Below, in pieces: positions 50,797-59,443 of a DNA stretch of 64,000 nucleotides. How positions within the stretch are numbered: position 1 is the stretch's first letter; every line of letters begins with the position of its first letter. The position numbers and the translations under genes were made by a program. The DNA comes from Hyphobacterium sp. SN044 (GTDB lineage Bacteria > Pseudomonadota > Alphaproteobacteria > Caulobacterales > Maricaulaceae). The stretch spans positions 186,001 through 250,000 of the forward strand of contig NZ_JAKKUV010000002.1 in NCBI RefSeq assembly GCF_021864465.1, given 5' to 3'. The notes below the pieces were generated by a model that had not been told where the DNA came from, ran no database searches, and was given only the letters and a program-made list of their open reading frames with translations.

Positions 50797-52041
50797 TTTC
50801 GCGAGCGCGTATTGCGCGACATCGATCCGGCCCGTCTTGAAGCCGGCCTCGCAATAGCTGAGGTAGAATTTCCACATCCGGCGGAAGCGCTCGTCAAAGC
50901 CCATCGGCCGGATCGTGTCCCACTTCTCCTCGAACCGCTCGTGCCATTCGGCGAGCGTACGCGCGTAGTCGAGCGCGAAGCTTTCGGAAGTCTTCAGTGC
51001 GAGCTTTGCCTTGTCGAATTCGGCGTTGAGCTTCTCCATCGAGGGCAGGATGCCGCCCGGGAAGATGTAGCGCTGGATGAAGTCTGCGCGTTTGGAATAG
51101 GAGTCGAATATGTCGTCGCGGATCGAGATGATCTGCAGGCCCGCCTGTCCGCCCGGTTTCAGGACTTCGGAGACTTTCGAGAAGAAGGACGGCCAGTATT
51201 CCTGCCCGACCGCCTCGAACATCTCGATCGACGCGACCCGGTCATAGGTGCCGGTCTCGTCGCGGTAGTCCTGAAGCTTGATCTCCACGCGGTCGGATAG
51301 CTGCAGACGCTCCATCCGTTCGATCGCGTATTCGCGCTGCGACGGGGAGAGGGTGAGGCAGGTCACCCGTGCACCGACATCGCGCGCGGCGTATTCGGCG
51401 AAACCGCCCCAGCCGCAGCCGATTTCGAGGACATGGTGGTCCTTCTCGAGCCCGATCATCTCGGCGAGCTGGCGGTATTTCGAGCGCTGTGCATCCTCGA
51501 GCGTCTGGCTTTCGCTTTCGAAGCGGGCCGAGGAATAGGTCATCGTGGGGTCGAGCCACTGCTCGTAGAAATCATTCCCGAGGTCGTAGTGGGCCTCGAT
51601 ATTCTTGCGCGCGCCCTTGCGCGTGTTGGGGCGCATGCGGTGATAGATCCAGTGCACGAAGCGCTGCACCGGCCCGCCCTTGGCGAGGTTCGGCTGGTTG
51701 TCGAGATTGGACGAGAAGAGCTCGAGCAGCGCCGTCAGATCCGGCGTGTCCCACTGATTGGCCATATAGCCTTCGGCAAAGCCGATATCGCCGCCCGCCG
51801 CGGCACGGCCGATGCAGCGGTAGTCATGAATGACGAATTCGGCGTTCGGGCCGGGCTGTTCGCCTTCGAACAACAAGGCTTTTCCGTTGGGCAGCGAGAC
51901 CTTCAGCGTGCCGATCCGGATTTTCAGCAGCATGCGGAAGGCGATCCGGGCGGTCGCCGGGACTTGTCTGAGACGCGAAAGGACCTCGCGCGTGGCGATT
52001 TCCACGTTGGAGGCACGGGCGTTCATCGTGACGTCGGCCAT
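50791..52041 (-). CDS. cfa: cyclopropane-fatty-acyl-phospholipid synthase family methyltransferase
   Basis: A 416-residue SAM-dependent methyltransferase. IGFAEGYMANQWDTPDLTALLELF and NIEAHYDLGNDFYEQWLDPTMTYSSARF are the lipid-binding segments; HVLEIGCGWGGFAEYAA is the SAM site; IEMFEAVGQEYWPSFF and FIQRYIFPGGILPS follow; the C-terminus WKFYLSYCEAGFKTGRIDVAQYAL is typical. Relatives in RpoE/ChrR regulons make cyclopropane or methylated/furan fatty acids that scavenge singlet oxygen; which product is made here is unknown. It is the last gene of the photolyase-led minus-strand operon, 9 bases after DUF1365. Confidence 0.92.
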   Translation of the reverse strand: MADVTMNARASNVEIATREVLSRLRQVPATARIAFRMLLKIRIGTLKVSLPNGKALLFEGEQPGPNAEFVIHDYRCIGRAAAGGDIGFAEGYMANQWDTPDLTALLELFSSNLDNQPNLAKGGPVQRFVHWIYHRMRPNTRKGARKNIEAHYDLGNDFYEQWLDPTMTYSSARFESESQTLEDAQRSKYRQLAEMIGLEKDHHVLEIGCGWGGFAEYAARDVGARVTCLTLSPSQREYAIERMERLQLSDRVEIKLQDYRDETGTYDRVASIEMFEAVGQEYWPSFFSKVSEVLKPGGQAGLQIISIRDDIFDSYSKRADFIQRYIFPGGILPSMEKLNAEFDKAKLALKTSESFALDYARTLAEWHERFEEKWDTIRPMGFDERFRRMWKFYLSYCEAGFKTGRIDVAQYALAKS

Positions 52042-52050
52042 GAGGGAATA

Positions 52051-52842
52051 TTACTCCGAAACAGACCCGGTTCCAAGCCGGGCAGAGGTGAGCGGGCGAT
52101 CGGGCGGCGAAGGCTTGGGGTGGTAACGCGCGCCCTTGAGCCACAGTTTCAGCGCTTCGAAATGGATCGCGGCGATCGTTTTGTGCGTCGATAGCGGCTG
52201 GCGAAGGAAAAGTTTCCAGAGCGATTTCGATGTCGCTTCCTGGCGGATCAGCGTCATCGACGCGGTGAAGTCGGTCTCGCCGGAAACGGACTTGACGATC
52301 GACAGGGCGAGCCGGTCGTCGCCCGGCTTCAACGAAAACCCGTATTGCCCCTCGACGCCGAAGAAGGGCGAAACGTGGAAGCTCTTGGCTGCGCGGTGGT
52401 GCAGGTCTTCGTCCGATCGGATCCGGACACCATAGGTGTGGGCGTCGCCGAACGTGTTGTGAACCTCATAGAGCGCGCCGCGCAGACCGCCGTCCGGGCC
52501 GTAGCCGAGCCAGACTGAAATCGGATTGAACTGGTAGCCGAGGACACGCGGCTGGCAGACAAGGCGGATGGGGCCGCCGTCGAGCTCGACGCCGACCTCT
52601 GCGAACCGCTTGAGCGCCCAGTCCTTGAGGTCGCTGCCGTCGCGGGCGCCGTGATCGCCGGGATGAAAGCTGAACAGGTTGAAATTCCCGATGCTGAACC
52701 AGCGGGACGTGGCTGCGGCGTCGTCCAGCCGATCAAGATCGAGTCCGATATAGGCGATCCGGTAACCGAAACGGTGCGTGAACGGCTTGGTTCGCGCATG
52801 GACGGTCCGGCCGGGCCAGAGGGAGAGAGCGGGGAAGGTCAC
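52051..52842 (-). CDS. DUF1365 family protein
   Basis: A 263-residue protein of the DUF1365 family. SLWPGRTVHARTKPFTHRFGYRIAYIGLDL and FNPISVWLGYGPDGGLRGALYEVHNTFGDAHTY are its most conserved parts; KSFHVSPFFGVEGQYGFSL and LSTHKTIAAIHFEALKLWLKG follow. The biochemical role is not established, but the gene nearly always sits between an FAD oxidoreductase and a Cfa-like methyltransferase, as here, implying a shared lipid modification. The start is GTG 52842 in a GTGA overlap with the FAD gene stop. Confidence 0.92.
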   Translation of the reverse strand: MTFPALSLWPGRTVHARTKPFTHRFGYRIAYIGLDLDRLDDAAATSRWFSIGNFNLFSFHPGDHGARDGSDLKDWALKRFAEVGVELDGGPIRLVCQPRVLGYQFNPISVWLGYGPDGGLRGALYEVHNTFGDAHTYGVRIRSDEDLHHRAAKSFHVSPFFGVEGQYGFSLKPGDDRLALSIVKSVSGETDFTASMTLIRQEATSKSLWKLFLRQPLSTHKTIAAIHFEALKLWLKGARYHPKPSPPDRPLTSARLGTGSVSE

Positions 52843-54212
52843 TCCGCCGCCACCCAGGCCGCTGCCGCAGCGGCAGGCTGAGCCGCCTGATCCGCCCACG
52901 GCCCGCCATCGACATCGCCTTCAGCGAATTGCCACGGGATCTGGCCACCCAGCTTCAGGGCCAAGCGCAGACCGGCGCGCAGGCCATCTTCGTGGAAGCC
53001 GTAACCGAGCCAGGCCCCGGCGAACCAGACATTCCGGCGGCCCTGGATGCGGTTGAAGATTCGCTGCGCAGCGAGGCCGGCGCGGTTGAATTGCGGGTGG
53101 TCGTATTCAAACACGCCAAAGGTCAGCGCCGGATCGGGCAGGCGGTCCGGGTTGAGCGTCACATAGACCGGCGTTTCAGCCGGAATGCCCTGAAGGCGGT
53201 TCATGTCATAGGTGACGCATGCCGGGGCATCCGGTTCCCGGCGGAGATAATTCCAGGCGGCGTGGGCCGCCTTTCGGTCCGGCATGAAGGACGGATCGCG
53301 GTGCAGCGCCACGCGATTCGGCGCGTAGGGTATCGCCGCCAGCATGTCGCGTTCTTCCGGATCGGCGTCCGACAGCATCGCAAGTGCCTGGTCGCTGTGG
53401 CAGGCCAGAATGACGTCGTCATAGACGGCGCTGGTGCCGTCCTCGGTCACGACGATGGCCTTGCCGCTCCCGCGGCGCACTTCGCGGACCGGGCTCGACA
53501 GGCGGACCCGGTCACCCAGATCGCGCGCGATGGCCTCGACATAGGTGCGGCTGCCGCCGGTGACGGTGCGCCATTGCGGGCGCGCCATGTTCATCAGGCG
53601 GTGGTTCTTGAAGAAGCGGATCAGCGCATCGGCCGGGTAGTCGAGCATACCGTCTTCGGTCGATGACCAGATCGCGGCACCCATCGGCAGGAGGTAGTTG
53701 ATGCGGAAACGCTCGCCGAAGCCGTGACGGTCGAGGAACTGACCGATGGTCAGACCGTCGAGCTCGCCGGCCTCCAGGGCCGCTGGTGCGAGATCGTTGA
53801 AACGCAGAATGTCCCTCAGCATGGCGAGATAGGTCGGCTTCACGAGATTCCGCTTCTGCGCGAACACGCCGCCGAGGCCGTTTGAACACCATTCGAACTG
53901 GCCCTTCAGGGCGAAGCCGAAACTCATGTCGGCCTCTGTGGAGGCGATGCCGAGATGTTCGAACAGACCGCAGAGATTGGGGTAGTTCAGGGGGTTGAAG
54001 ACGATGAAGCCGGTATCGACCGCGATCGGCGTGCCGTCATAGTCGATATCAACCGTGGCGGAGTGACCGCCAAGCCGGGCGCGCTTTTCATAGAGCGTCA
54101 CGTCATGCGTGTTACGTAACGCCCATGCCGCACCGAGCCCGGCAATGCCGGAGCCGATGACGGCGATGCGTTTGCGTTCGCTCGACGGATGCAGGTCTAC
54201 GATTTCGGTCAC
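52839..54212 (-). CDS. FAD/NAD(P)-binding amine-oxidase-like oxidoreductase
   Basis: A 457-residue flavoprotein. The dinucleotide-binding N-terminus IAVIGSGIAGLGAAWAL and YEKRARLGGHSATVDIDYDG are typical of this NAD/FAD-binding group; DTGFIVFNPLNYPNLCGLFEHLGI, LPMGAAIWSSTEDGMLDYPADALIRFF and NVWFAGAWLGYGFHEDGLRAGLRLA complete it. It likely oxidises or desaturates a lipid acyl chain together with DUF1365 and the Cfa-like enzyme (inference from conserved neighbourhood). It overlaps the photolyase stop and the DUF1365 start by 4 bases each. Confidence 0.92.
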   Translation of the reverse strand: MTEIVDLHPSSERKRIAVIGSGIAGLGAAWALRNTHDVTLYEKRARLGGHSATVDIDYDGTPIAVDTGFIVFNPLNYPNLCGLFEHLGIASTEADMSFGFALKGQFEWCSNGLGGVFAQKRNLVKPTYLAMLRDILRFNDLAPAALEAGELDGLTIGQFLDRHGFGERFRINYLLPMGAAIWSSTEDGMLDYPADALIRFFKNHRLMNMARPQWRTVTGGSRTYVEAIARDLGDRVRLSSPVREVRRGSGKAIVVTEDGTSAVYDDVILACHSDQALAMLSDADPEERDMLAAIPYAPNRVALHRDPSFMPDRKAAHAAWNYLRREPDAPACVTYDMNRLQGIPAETPVYVTLNPDRLPDPALTFGVFEYDHPQFNRAGLAAQRIFNRIQGRRNVWFAGAWLGYGFHEDGLRAGLRLALKLGGQIPWQFAEGDVDGGPWADQAAQPAAAAAAWVAAE

Positions 54213-55657
54213 GCGGCCTCCTTCAGGCCCTTGAAGGCCGCCAGCGCGCGATCGCGCGCCTCTGAATGATCAACGATGGGTTTCGGATAGGTTGTGCCGA
54301 GCCTGATGCCGGCCTGCGCCAGCACAGAGTCCGGCGCAGTCCACGGGGCGTGGATGTATTTCGCGGGCAGCTTCGCGAGCTCCGGCACGAAGCGTTTCAC
54401 ATACTTGCCGTCGGGGTCGAATTTCTCGCCCTGGGTGATCGGATTGAAGATCCGGAAATAGGGAGCCGCGTCGGCGCCGGATCCGGCGACCCATTGCCAG
54501 CTGGCGGAATTGTTTGCGAGGTCGGCATCGACCAGCGTGTCCCAGAACCAGTCCTGCCCGCGCCGCCAGTCGATCAACAGGTGCTTGATCAGGAAGGAGG
54601 CGGCGATCATGCGAACGCGATTGTGCATCCAGCCGGTCTGCCAGAGCTGGCGCATGCCGGCGTCGACGACGGGATAACCCGTTTTACCCTTGGTCCAGGC
54701 CTCGAATGCGGCGTTGTTTCCGGCCCACGGAAAACCGTCGAACTTGTCCTGGTAGTTACGGTCCGGGAAATGCGGAAAATGGTAGAGCAGGTTGTAGGAA
54801 AATTCGCGCCAGCCGACCTCCGACAGGAATTTGTCGGCATTCTTGCCTTCGGACGCATTGCGCGTCGCGTGCCAGATCTGGCGCGGTGAAATTTCACCCC
54901 AATGCAGGTGCGGGCTGAGGCCGCTCGTGTCGTCCCGATCCGGCCGGTCTCGTCCATCAGGATAGGACAGAAGCCGTTCACCGAGGAAATCTTCAAGCCG
55001 TTCGCGAGCGCCAGATTCCCCCGGCGTCCAATATTCGGCAAAACCCTTGGCCCAATCCGGCTTTGCCGGCGTCAGGTCCCAGTCATTCAGGCCGTCCGAG
55101 GCGATCGACTTCCAGGGCTTCAGCGATTCCGGTGCGGGCAGGGGATCGGACGGGTCGATCACTTCGCGCTCTGCGCGCCAGTACGGCGTGAAGACCTTGT
55201 AGGGATCACCCGTCTTCGTCTGGACCGTCCAGGGCTCGGCGAGCAGGGCCCCGTTGAAACTGGCGGCCTCTATGCCCTTGTCTTTGAGCGCCGACTTGAT
55301 GGCTTCGTCACGCTTTCGGGCGAAGGGTTCGTAGCAGCGATTCCAGAAAACGGCGGACGCGCCGGTCTCCTCGACAAGATTGGCGATGACCTTGTCCGAC
55401 GGACCCGAGCGCAGGACGAGATGAACGCCGCGCGCTTCGAGATCGGCGGCAAGCTTTTCCAGCGAATGATGAAGCCACCAACGCGAAGCGCCGCCCCAGG
55501 CCCACTTCCCGGGTGTCTCGTCATCGAGGATGAAAACCGGGATCACCGGGTTACCCGTCTCCGCGGCCTGATGCAGTGCCGGATTGTCCGACAGGCGAAG
55601 ATCCTGCCGGAACCAGACGATGACTGGACCGGATGGGGTGGAGGCGGATGAGGACAA
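54209..55657 (-). CDS. phrB: deoxyribodipyrimidine photolyase (class I CPD)
   Basis: A 482-residue light-driven repair enzyme for cyclobutane pyrimidine dimers. The antenna domain opens with VIVWFRQDLRLSDNPALHQAA; the FAD domain has TSGLSPHLHWGEISPRQIWHA, FLSEVGWREFSYNLLYHFP, YPVVDAGMRQLWQTGWMHNRVRMIAASFLIKHLLIDWR and DADLANNSASWQWVAGSG. It is the first gene of the four-gene minus-strand operon and lies ~28 bases from the predicted start site of the RpoE-type promoter. A second, FeS-type photolyase is in the facing operon, giving a complementary repair pair. Confidence 0.96.
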   Translation of the reverse strand: MSSSASTPSGPVIVWFRQDLRLSDNPALHQAAETGNPVIPVFILDDETPGKWAWGGASRWWLHHSLEKLAADLEARGVHLVLRSGPSDKVIANLVEETGASAVFWNRCYEPFARKRDEAIKSALKDKGIEAASFNGALLAEPWTVQTKTGDPYKVFTPYWRAEREVIDPSDPLPAPESLKPWKSIASDGLNDWDLTPAKPDWAKGFAEYWTPGESGARERLEDFLGERLLSYPDGRDRPDRDDTSGLSPHLHWGEISPRQIWHATRNASEGKNADKFLSEVGWREFSYNLLYHFPHFPDRNYQDKFDGFPWAGNNAAFEAWTKGKTGYPVVDAGMRQLWQTGWMHNRVRMIAASFLIKHLLIDWRRGQDWFWDTLVDADLANNSASWQWVAGSGADAAPYFRIFNPITQGEKFDPDGKYVKRFVPELAKLPAKYIHAPWTAPDSVLAQAGIRLGTTYPKPIVDHSEARDRALAAFKGLKEAA

Positions 55658-55692
55658 GAGCGCAGGGGCCTTCTATTCTTCTTGTCCGAAAT

Positions 55693-55718
55693 TACGTAAG
55701 AGGCCCGAAACTGGATCA
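55693..55718 (-). promoter_or_regulatory. RpoE/ChrR-type (ECF11-like) promoter of the photolyase-cfa operon
   Basis: On the minus strand TGATCC (55718-55713), 16 bases, then CGTA (55696-55693; within TTACGTAA). The start would fall near 55686, giving a leader of about 28 bases before the phrB ATG at 55657. Element sequences and spacing are identical to the promoter at 47217-47242, though the spacer sequences differ. Confidence 0.72.
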
Positions 55719-55747
55719 GGCCGAATATGCCTGAAGGAGCCCGACCC

Positions 55748-56599
55748 GTGTCCGAACCCAATTCCGTCATCTCCCTTGCGCGGCCCGGCCGCGACCCGCT
55801 GCAGATCGGCAATCACCTGCCGCTGGTGATGATCGCCGGTCCGTGCGCGCTGGAAAGCCGCGAACATGCCCTCGAGGTGTCGGCTCAGCTGAAAGAGATC
55901 GCCGACCGGCTCGGTATCGGGCTGATCTACAAGACCTCCTTCGACAAGGCGAACCGCACCAGCCTGTCGAGCGCGCGGGGTATCGGGCTTGAAAACGCGT
56001 TGCCAATCTTCCGCGAGATCCGGGAAACGACCGGCCTGCCGGTATTGACCGACGTGCACACGGCGGAGCAATGCGCGATCGCCGCGCAGGCGGTGGACGT
56101 GTTGCAGATTCCGGCCTTCCTGTGCCGCCAGACCGATCTGCTGATCGCCGCGGCGGAAACCGGCAAGCCGGTGAATGTGAAGAAGGGCCAGTTCCTGGCG
56201 CCGTGGGACATGAAGAATGTCGTGTCCAAGCTTACCGGGGCGGGCAATCCGAACGTCATGGCCTGCGAGCGCGGTGTCAGCTTCGGCTACAACACGCTGG
56301 TCTCCGACATGCGGGCGATCCCGATCATGCGCGATATCGGCTGCCCGATCGTTTTCGATGCGACGCATTCCGTGCAGCAGCCCGGCGGTCAAGGCGGTAC
56401 GAGCGGCGGCCAACGCGAATTCGTGCCGACGCTGGCGACAGCGGCCGTGTCGATCGGTGTCGCCGCGGTGTTCATGGAAACCCACCCGGACCCTTCGAGC
56501 GCGCCGTCGGACGGGCCGAACATGGTGCCGCTCAACGAATTTGAAAGCCTCGTCGGCCGATTGATGGAATTCGACGCGCTCGCCAAGAAGCGCGCCTGA
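55748..56599 (+). CDS. kdsA: 3-deoxy-8-phosphooctulonate synthase (KDO-8-phosphate synthase)
   Basis: A 283-residue aldolase joining arabinose 5-phosphate and phosphoenolpyruvate for the KDO of lipopolysaccharide. [59 protein letters not shown] and [20 protein letters not shown] are the active-site segments. The start is GTG 55748 because AAGGAG stands 7 bases upstream; an in-frame ATG at 55727 precedes this ribosome site and is less likely. hldE follows after 26 bases. Confidence 0.95.
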   Translation: MSEPNSVISLARPGRDPLQIGNHLPLVMIAGPCALESREHALEVSAQLKEIADRLGIGLIYKTSFDKANRTSLSSARGIGLENALPIFREIRETTGLPVLTDVHTAEQCAIAAQAVDVLQIPAFLCRQTDLLIAAAETGKPVNVKKGQFLAPWDMKNVVSKLTGAGNPNVMACERGVSFGYNTLVSDMRAIPIMRDIGCPIVFDATHSVQQPGGQGGTSGGQREFVPTLATAAVSIGVAAVFMETHPDPSSAPSDGPNMVPLNEFESLVGRLMEFDALAKKRA

Positions 56600-56625
56600 C
56601 CCGCAATCGGGGCGAGGGGCCGACC

Positions 56626-58101
56626 ATGGATATCGCCGAACTGTCGGAATTGTTCGACCGCGTGAAGGGGCTGAAAGTCCTGTGCGTCGGCGACATCGTG
56701 CTCGACCAGTTCATCTATGGCGATACCAACCGGGTGTCCCGCGAAGCGCCCGTCCCGGTGCTGGAAGAAAAGCGCCGCGAACGCATGCTCGGTGCAGCCG
56801 GCAATGTCGTGCGCAACGTGCGGGCGCTTGGCGCGACGCCGGTGCCGGTCGCCCTGGTTGGAAACGATGCCGAAGGCCAGGCCCTGCTCGAACTGATCAA
56901 GGCCGAAGGCGTCAGCCGCGATCACCTGATTGTCGAGGCCGGGCGCCGCACCGCGATGAAGACGCGCTTCGTTTCCGGCGGCCACCAGATGCTCTGTGTC
57001 GACCGCGATCCGCGGCCGGGCGGGGAGGGTGATACCGAGGCGCGCCTGATCACGGCCATCGAAGCGGCGGTCGGTGAAGCCGATGTCGCCATCCTGTCGG
57101 ATTATGGCCGGGGCCTGGTCTCGCGCGAGGTGTCGCAGGCGCTGATCAAGGCGTGCCGGAACAAGGACATTCCGGTCTGTGTAGATCCGCGCGGCCGGGA
57201 TTATTCCCGCTATGACGGCGCAACGGTGATCAAGCCGAATGCGCTCGAACTGTCCGAGGAATGCGGCCACACGGTTTCAACCGATGACGAGGCGCTCGAC
57301 GGACTGGCCTGCGTGATGGCGCGGCTCGAGCGGACGGAGAATTTGATCGTGACCCGGTCGTCACTCGGCATGACGGCGCAATGCCGCGACGGAAGCCGGT
57401 TCCATGTCCGGTCGCGTCCGCGCCCGGTCTATGACGTTTCCGGTGCCGGCGATACCGCGATTTCCATGCTTTCACTTGCGCTTGGCGCAGGGTCTTCACT
57501 TGAAACCGCAATGCGTGCTGCCGATCTGGCCGCCGGTCTGGTCGTGACCAAGGTCGGTACGGCGACCGTCACGGCGGACGAGGTTCTGGCCGAAGAGCGC
57601 ATGCGGGAATCCGGAGAAGCGAGCGCCAAGCTGCGGTCGCGTGAATCCGTTGCCGAGGCCGCGGCACGCTGGAAGGCGATGGGGCTGAAAGTCGGTTTCA
57701 CGAATGGCTGCTTCGACCTCATCCACCCCGGCCATGTCTCGCTTCTGAAACAGGCGCGGGCCGAGTGCGACCGGCTGATTGTCGGTCTGAATTCGGATTC
57801 GTCGGTGCGCCGCCTCAAAGGGCCGGAGCGTCCCGTGAACAACGAGGTGTCCCGTGCCATCGTGCTGGGGTCGCTGGAATCGGTCGACCAGATCGTCGTC
57901 TTCGACGAGGACACGCCGACCGAACTGATCGAGGCGATCAAGCCAGACGTCTATGTGAAGGGCGCCGACTACACTGTCGATCAACTGAAGCCGCTCGGCG
58001 GCGAAGCCGTGCTGCGCCATGGCGGCCGTATCCATCTCGCCAAGCTGGAAGACGGGCATTCCACCACGGCGATCATCCGCCGTTCGCGCGGTACCGACTA
58101 G
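56626..58101 (+). CDS. hldE: bifunctional heptose-7-phosphate kinase/heptose-1-phosphate adenylyltransferase
   Basis: A 491-residue two-domain enzyme of ADP-heptose synthesis for the lipopolysaccharide core. The N-terminal ribokinase-like domain (~1-320) has CVGDIVLDQFIYGDTNRVSREAPVPVL, LGAAGNVVRNVRALG and VYDVSGAGDTAISML with the catalytic aspartate; the C-terminal cytidylyltransferase-like domain (~350-491) has VGFTNGCFDLIHPGHVSLLKQAR (HxGH) and the ending GHSTTAIIRR (ISTTxIIxR-like). Both halves appear complete. Its stop overlaps the opposite gene's stop by 4 bases. Confidence 0.95.
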   Translation: MDIAELSELFDRVKGLKVLCVGDIVLDQFIYGDTNRVSREAPVPVLEEKRRERMLGAAGNVVRNVRALGATPVPVALVGNDAEGQALLELIKAEGVSRDHLIVEAGRRTAMKTRFVSGGHQMLCVDRDPRPGGEGDTEARLITAIEAAVGEADVAILSDYGRGLVSREVSQALIKACRNKDIPVCVDPRGRDYSRYDGATVIKPNALELSEECGHTVSTDDEALDGLACVMARLERTENLIVTRSSLGMTAQCRDGSRFHVRSRPRPVYDVSGAGDTAISMLSLALGAGSSLETAMRAADLAAGLVVTKVGTATVTADEVLAEERMRESGEASAKLRSRESVAEAAARWKAMGLKVGFTNGCFDLIHPGHVSLLKQARAECDRLIVGLNSDSSVRRLKGPERPVNNEVSRAIVLGSLESVDQIVVFDEDTPTELIEAIKPDVYVKGADYTVDQLKPLGGEAVLRHGGRIHLAKLEDGHSTTAIIRRSRGTD

Positions 58102-59312
58102 CCGCCGCGGCCGCGTCCCTCGATCGGACGCACGGGCGCATCCTCGATTTCTTCCGGTGCCTCCAGGGGCGGCGCGTAGAGTCGCTCATTGGCCAGCGTC
58201 TCGACGAGTATTCCGGTCCGCCGGGCCGCATCGAGCCGCAGATCTTCATAGAAGAGGTTGAAGGGCGGGATGCGGAAAGTCTCGCCCAGCCTGTCCGGAC
58301 GCCGCAGCGCCGGCGAGTTGGGCTGTTCCGTCATCAGCACACCATCGACGCATTGCGCGCCGGTCTGGCCGGTCTGGATCGGAGGCAGGGTGTCGCCCTC
58401 AATTCCATCGGCCGCTGCACCGCCGCGATGCAGGCGTGCGGGTGCGAAATCGACCGATCGGGCACCGAGGATGGGGTTCACGCAGAGGAGGCCGCGTCCG
58501 AGCGTGAGGTCGAGTTGCCCGTCCGGCGACCAGGTCTGGCTGCGTTCGGTGATGATGCGCAGCCGGGAATCTTCCTCGGGACGCGCCGCAGAATAGGCGA
58601 TGACGCAACGGATCGACTCCGGGGTCTGGCAGGGCGGCAGGGCGGCCAGCCGGTCGGAAAAGAGTTCGAGCGCGACCGGCGTTTCCATCAGATAGGCGGC
58701 GATCAGGCGCTGGCGCAGTTCCTCGGACGGCGCGACGCGCTCCATCAGGACATAGGTGGCGTGAAGCCCGCCCTGGCCGACGCCGGCGATGACGAAGGGC
58801 CGGTCTTCGCCGATCCCGGCGAGAAAGGCGTCGAATGCAGCCAGCACGTCCTGCGCCGCGAACTCGCGCGCAAGCACGCTGTCCTCGCGATTGTTCATGA
58901 AGGTGTAGAGCGCGGCCTGGCGATAGCGCGGCACAAAAAGTGGCCCGGTTGCGCGGAATGGGCCTGCGAAATTCGGGATCTGGGTGTGGGTCACACCGTC
59001 ATTGGCGTCGGAATCGTCCAGCGGTGCATTCCAGTCCGAACCGCCGTTGAAGGTTGTGCCGTGAACGAAGAAGACCGCGGGTTCTTCCCCGTCGACGGAC
59101 GGCCGCAAGAACCAGCCTTCAGCAGAGGCATAGTCCGCGCCTTCCGGCGGGGTGTAGGTTTGGAAGGGCTCGCCCGGATCGAGCAAGGACTGGAAAATCT
59201 GGTGGCGCGAGAACCAGATGGCGAGGGCGAGCAGGATGAGGAAAACCGCGACAGCCGAAATCAGCAACCACCGGGTCAGTCCCGAGAAACGCTGCTTGCG
59301 GAAGATCGCCAT
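58098..59312 (-). CDS. DUF3089 alpha/beta-hydrolase family protein with nucleophile Ser replaced by Gly
   Basis: A 404-residue protein anchored by an N-terminal membrane helix (WLLISAVAVFLILLALAIWF). DUF3089 features: DYASAEGWFLRP, AVFFVHGTTFNGGSDWN, LFVPRYRQAALY, AFDAFLAGIGEDRPFVIAG and LMETPVALELF. The nucleophile elbow, normally GHSQG, reads GVGQG here: residue 179, expected Ser, is Gly (codon GGC at 58778-58776), and the preceding His is Val. Hydrolase activity by the usual mechanism is therefore not expected. It may be a non-catalytic relative. It starts divergently from the DUF502 gene. Confidence 0.82.
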   Translation of the reverse strand: MAIFRKQRFSGLTRWLLISAVAVFLILLALAIWFSRHQIFQSLLDPGEPFQTYTPPEGADYASAEGWFLRPSVDGEEPAVFFVHGTTFNGGSDWNAPLDDSDANDGVTHTQIPNFAGPFRATGPLFVPRYRQAALYTFMNNREDSVLAREFAAQDVLAAFDAFLAGIGEDRPFVIAGVGQGGLHATYVLMERVAPSEELRQRLIAAYLMETPVALELFSDRLAALPPCQTPESIRCVIAYSAARPEEDSRLRIITERSQTWSPDGQLDLTLGRGLLCVNPILGARSVDFAPARLHRGGAAADGIEGDTLPPIQTGQTGAQCVDGVLMTEQPNSPALRRPDRLGETFRIPPFNLFYEDLRLDAARRTGILVETLANERLYAPPLEAPEEIEDAPVRPIEGRGRGG

Positions 59313-59443
59313 GGGCCAGACTCCTCGTTCGCCTCGTTGGACGTTTGCGGGCGGCGTGCGGCCATATTAGGGCCACACACCTACCGCGCTATGCCGCACC
59401 GCGATAGATTGCAACCTCGCTGCCCCCGGAGGCCGAGTCGTCC

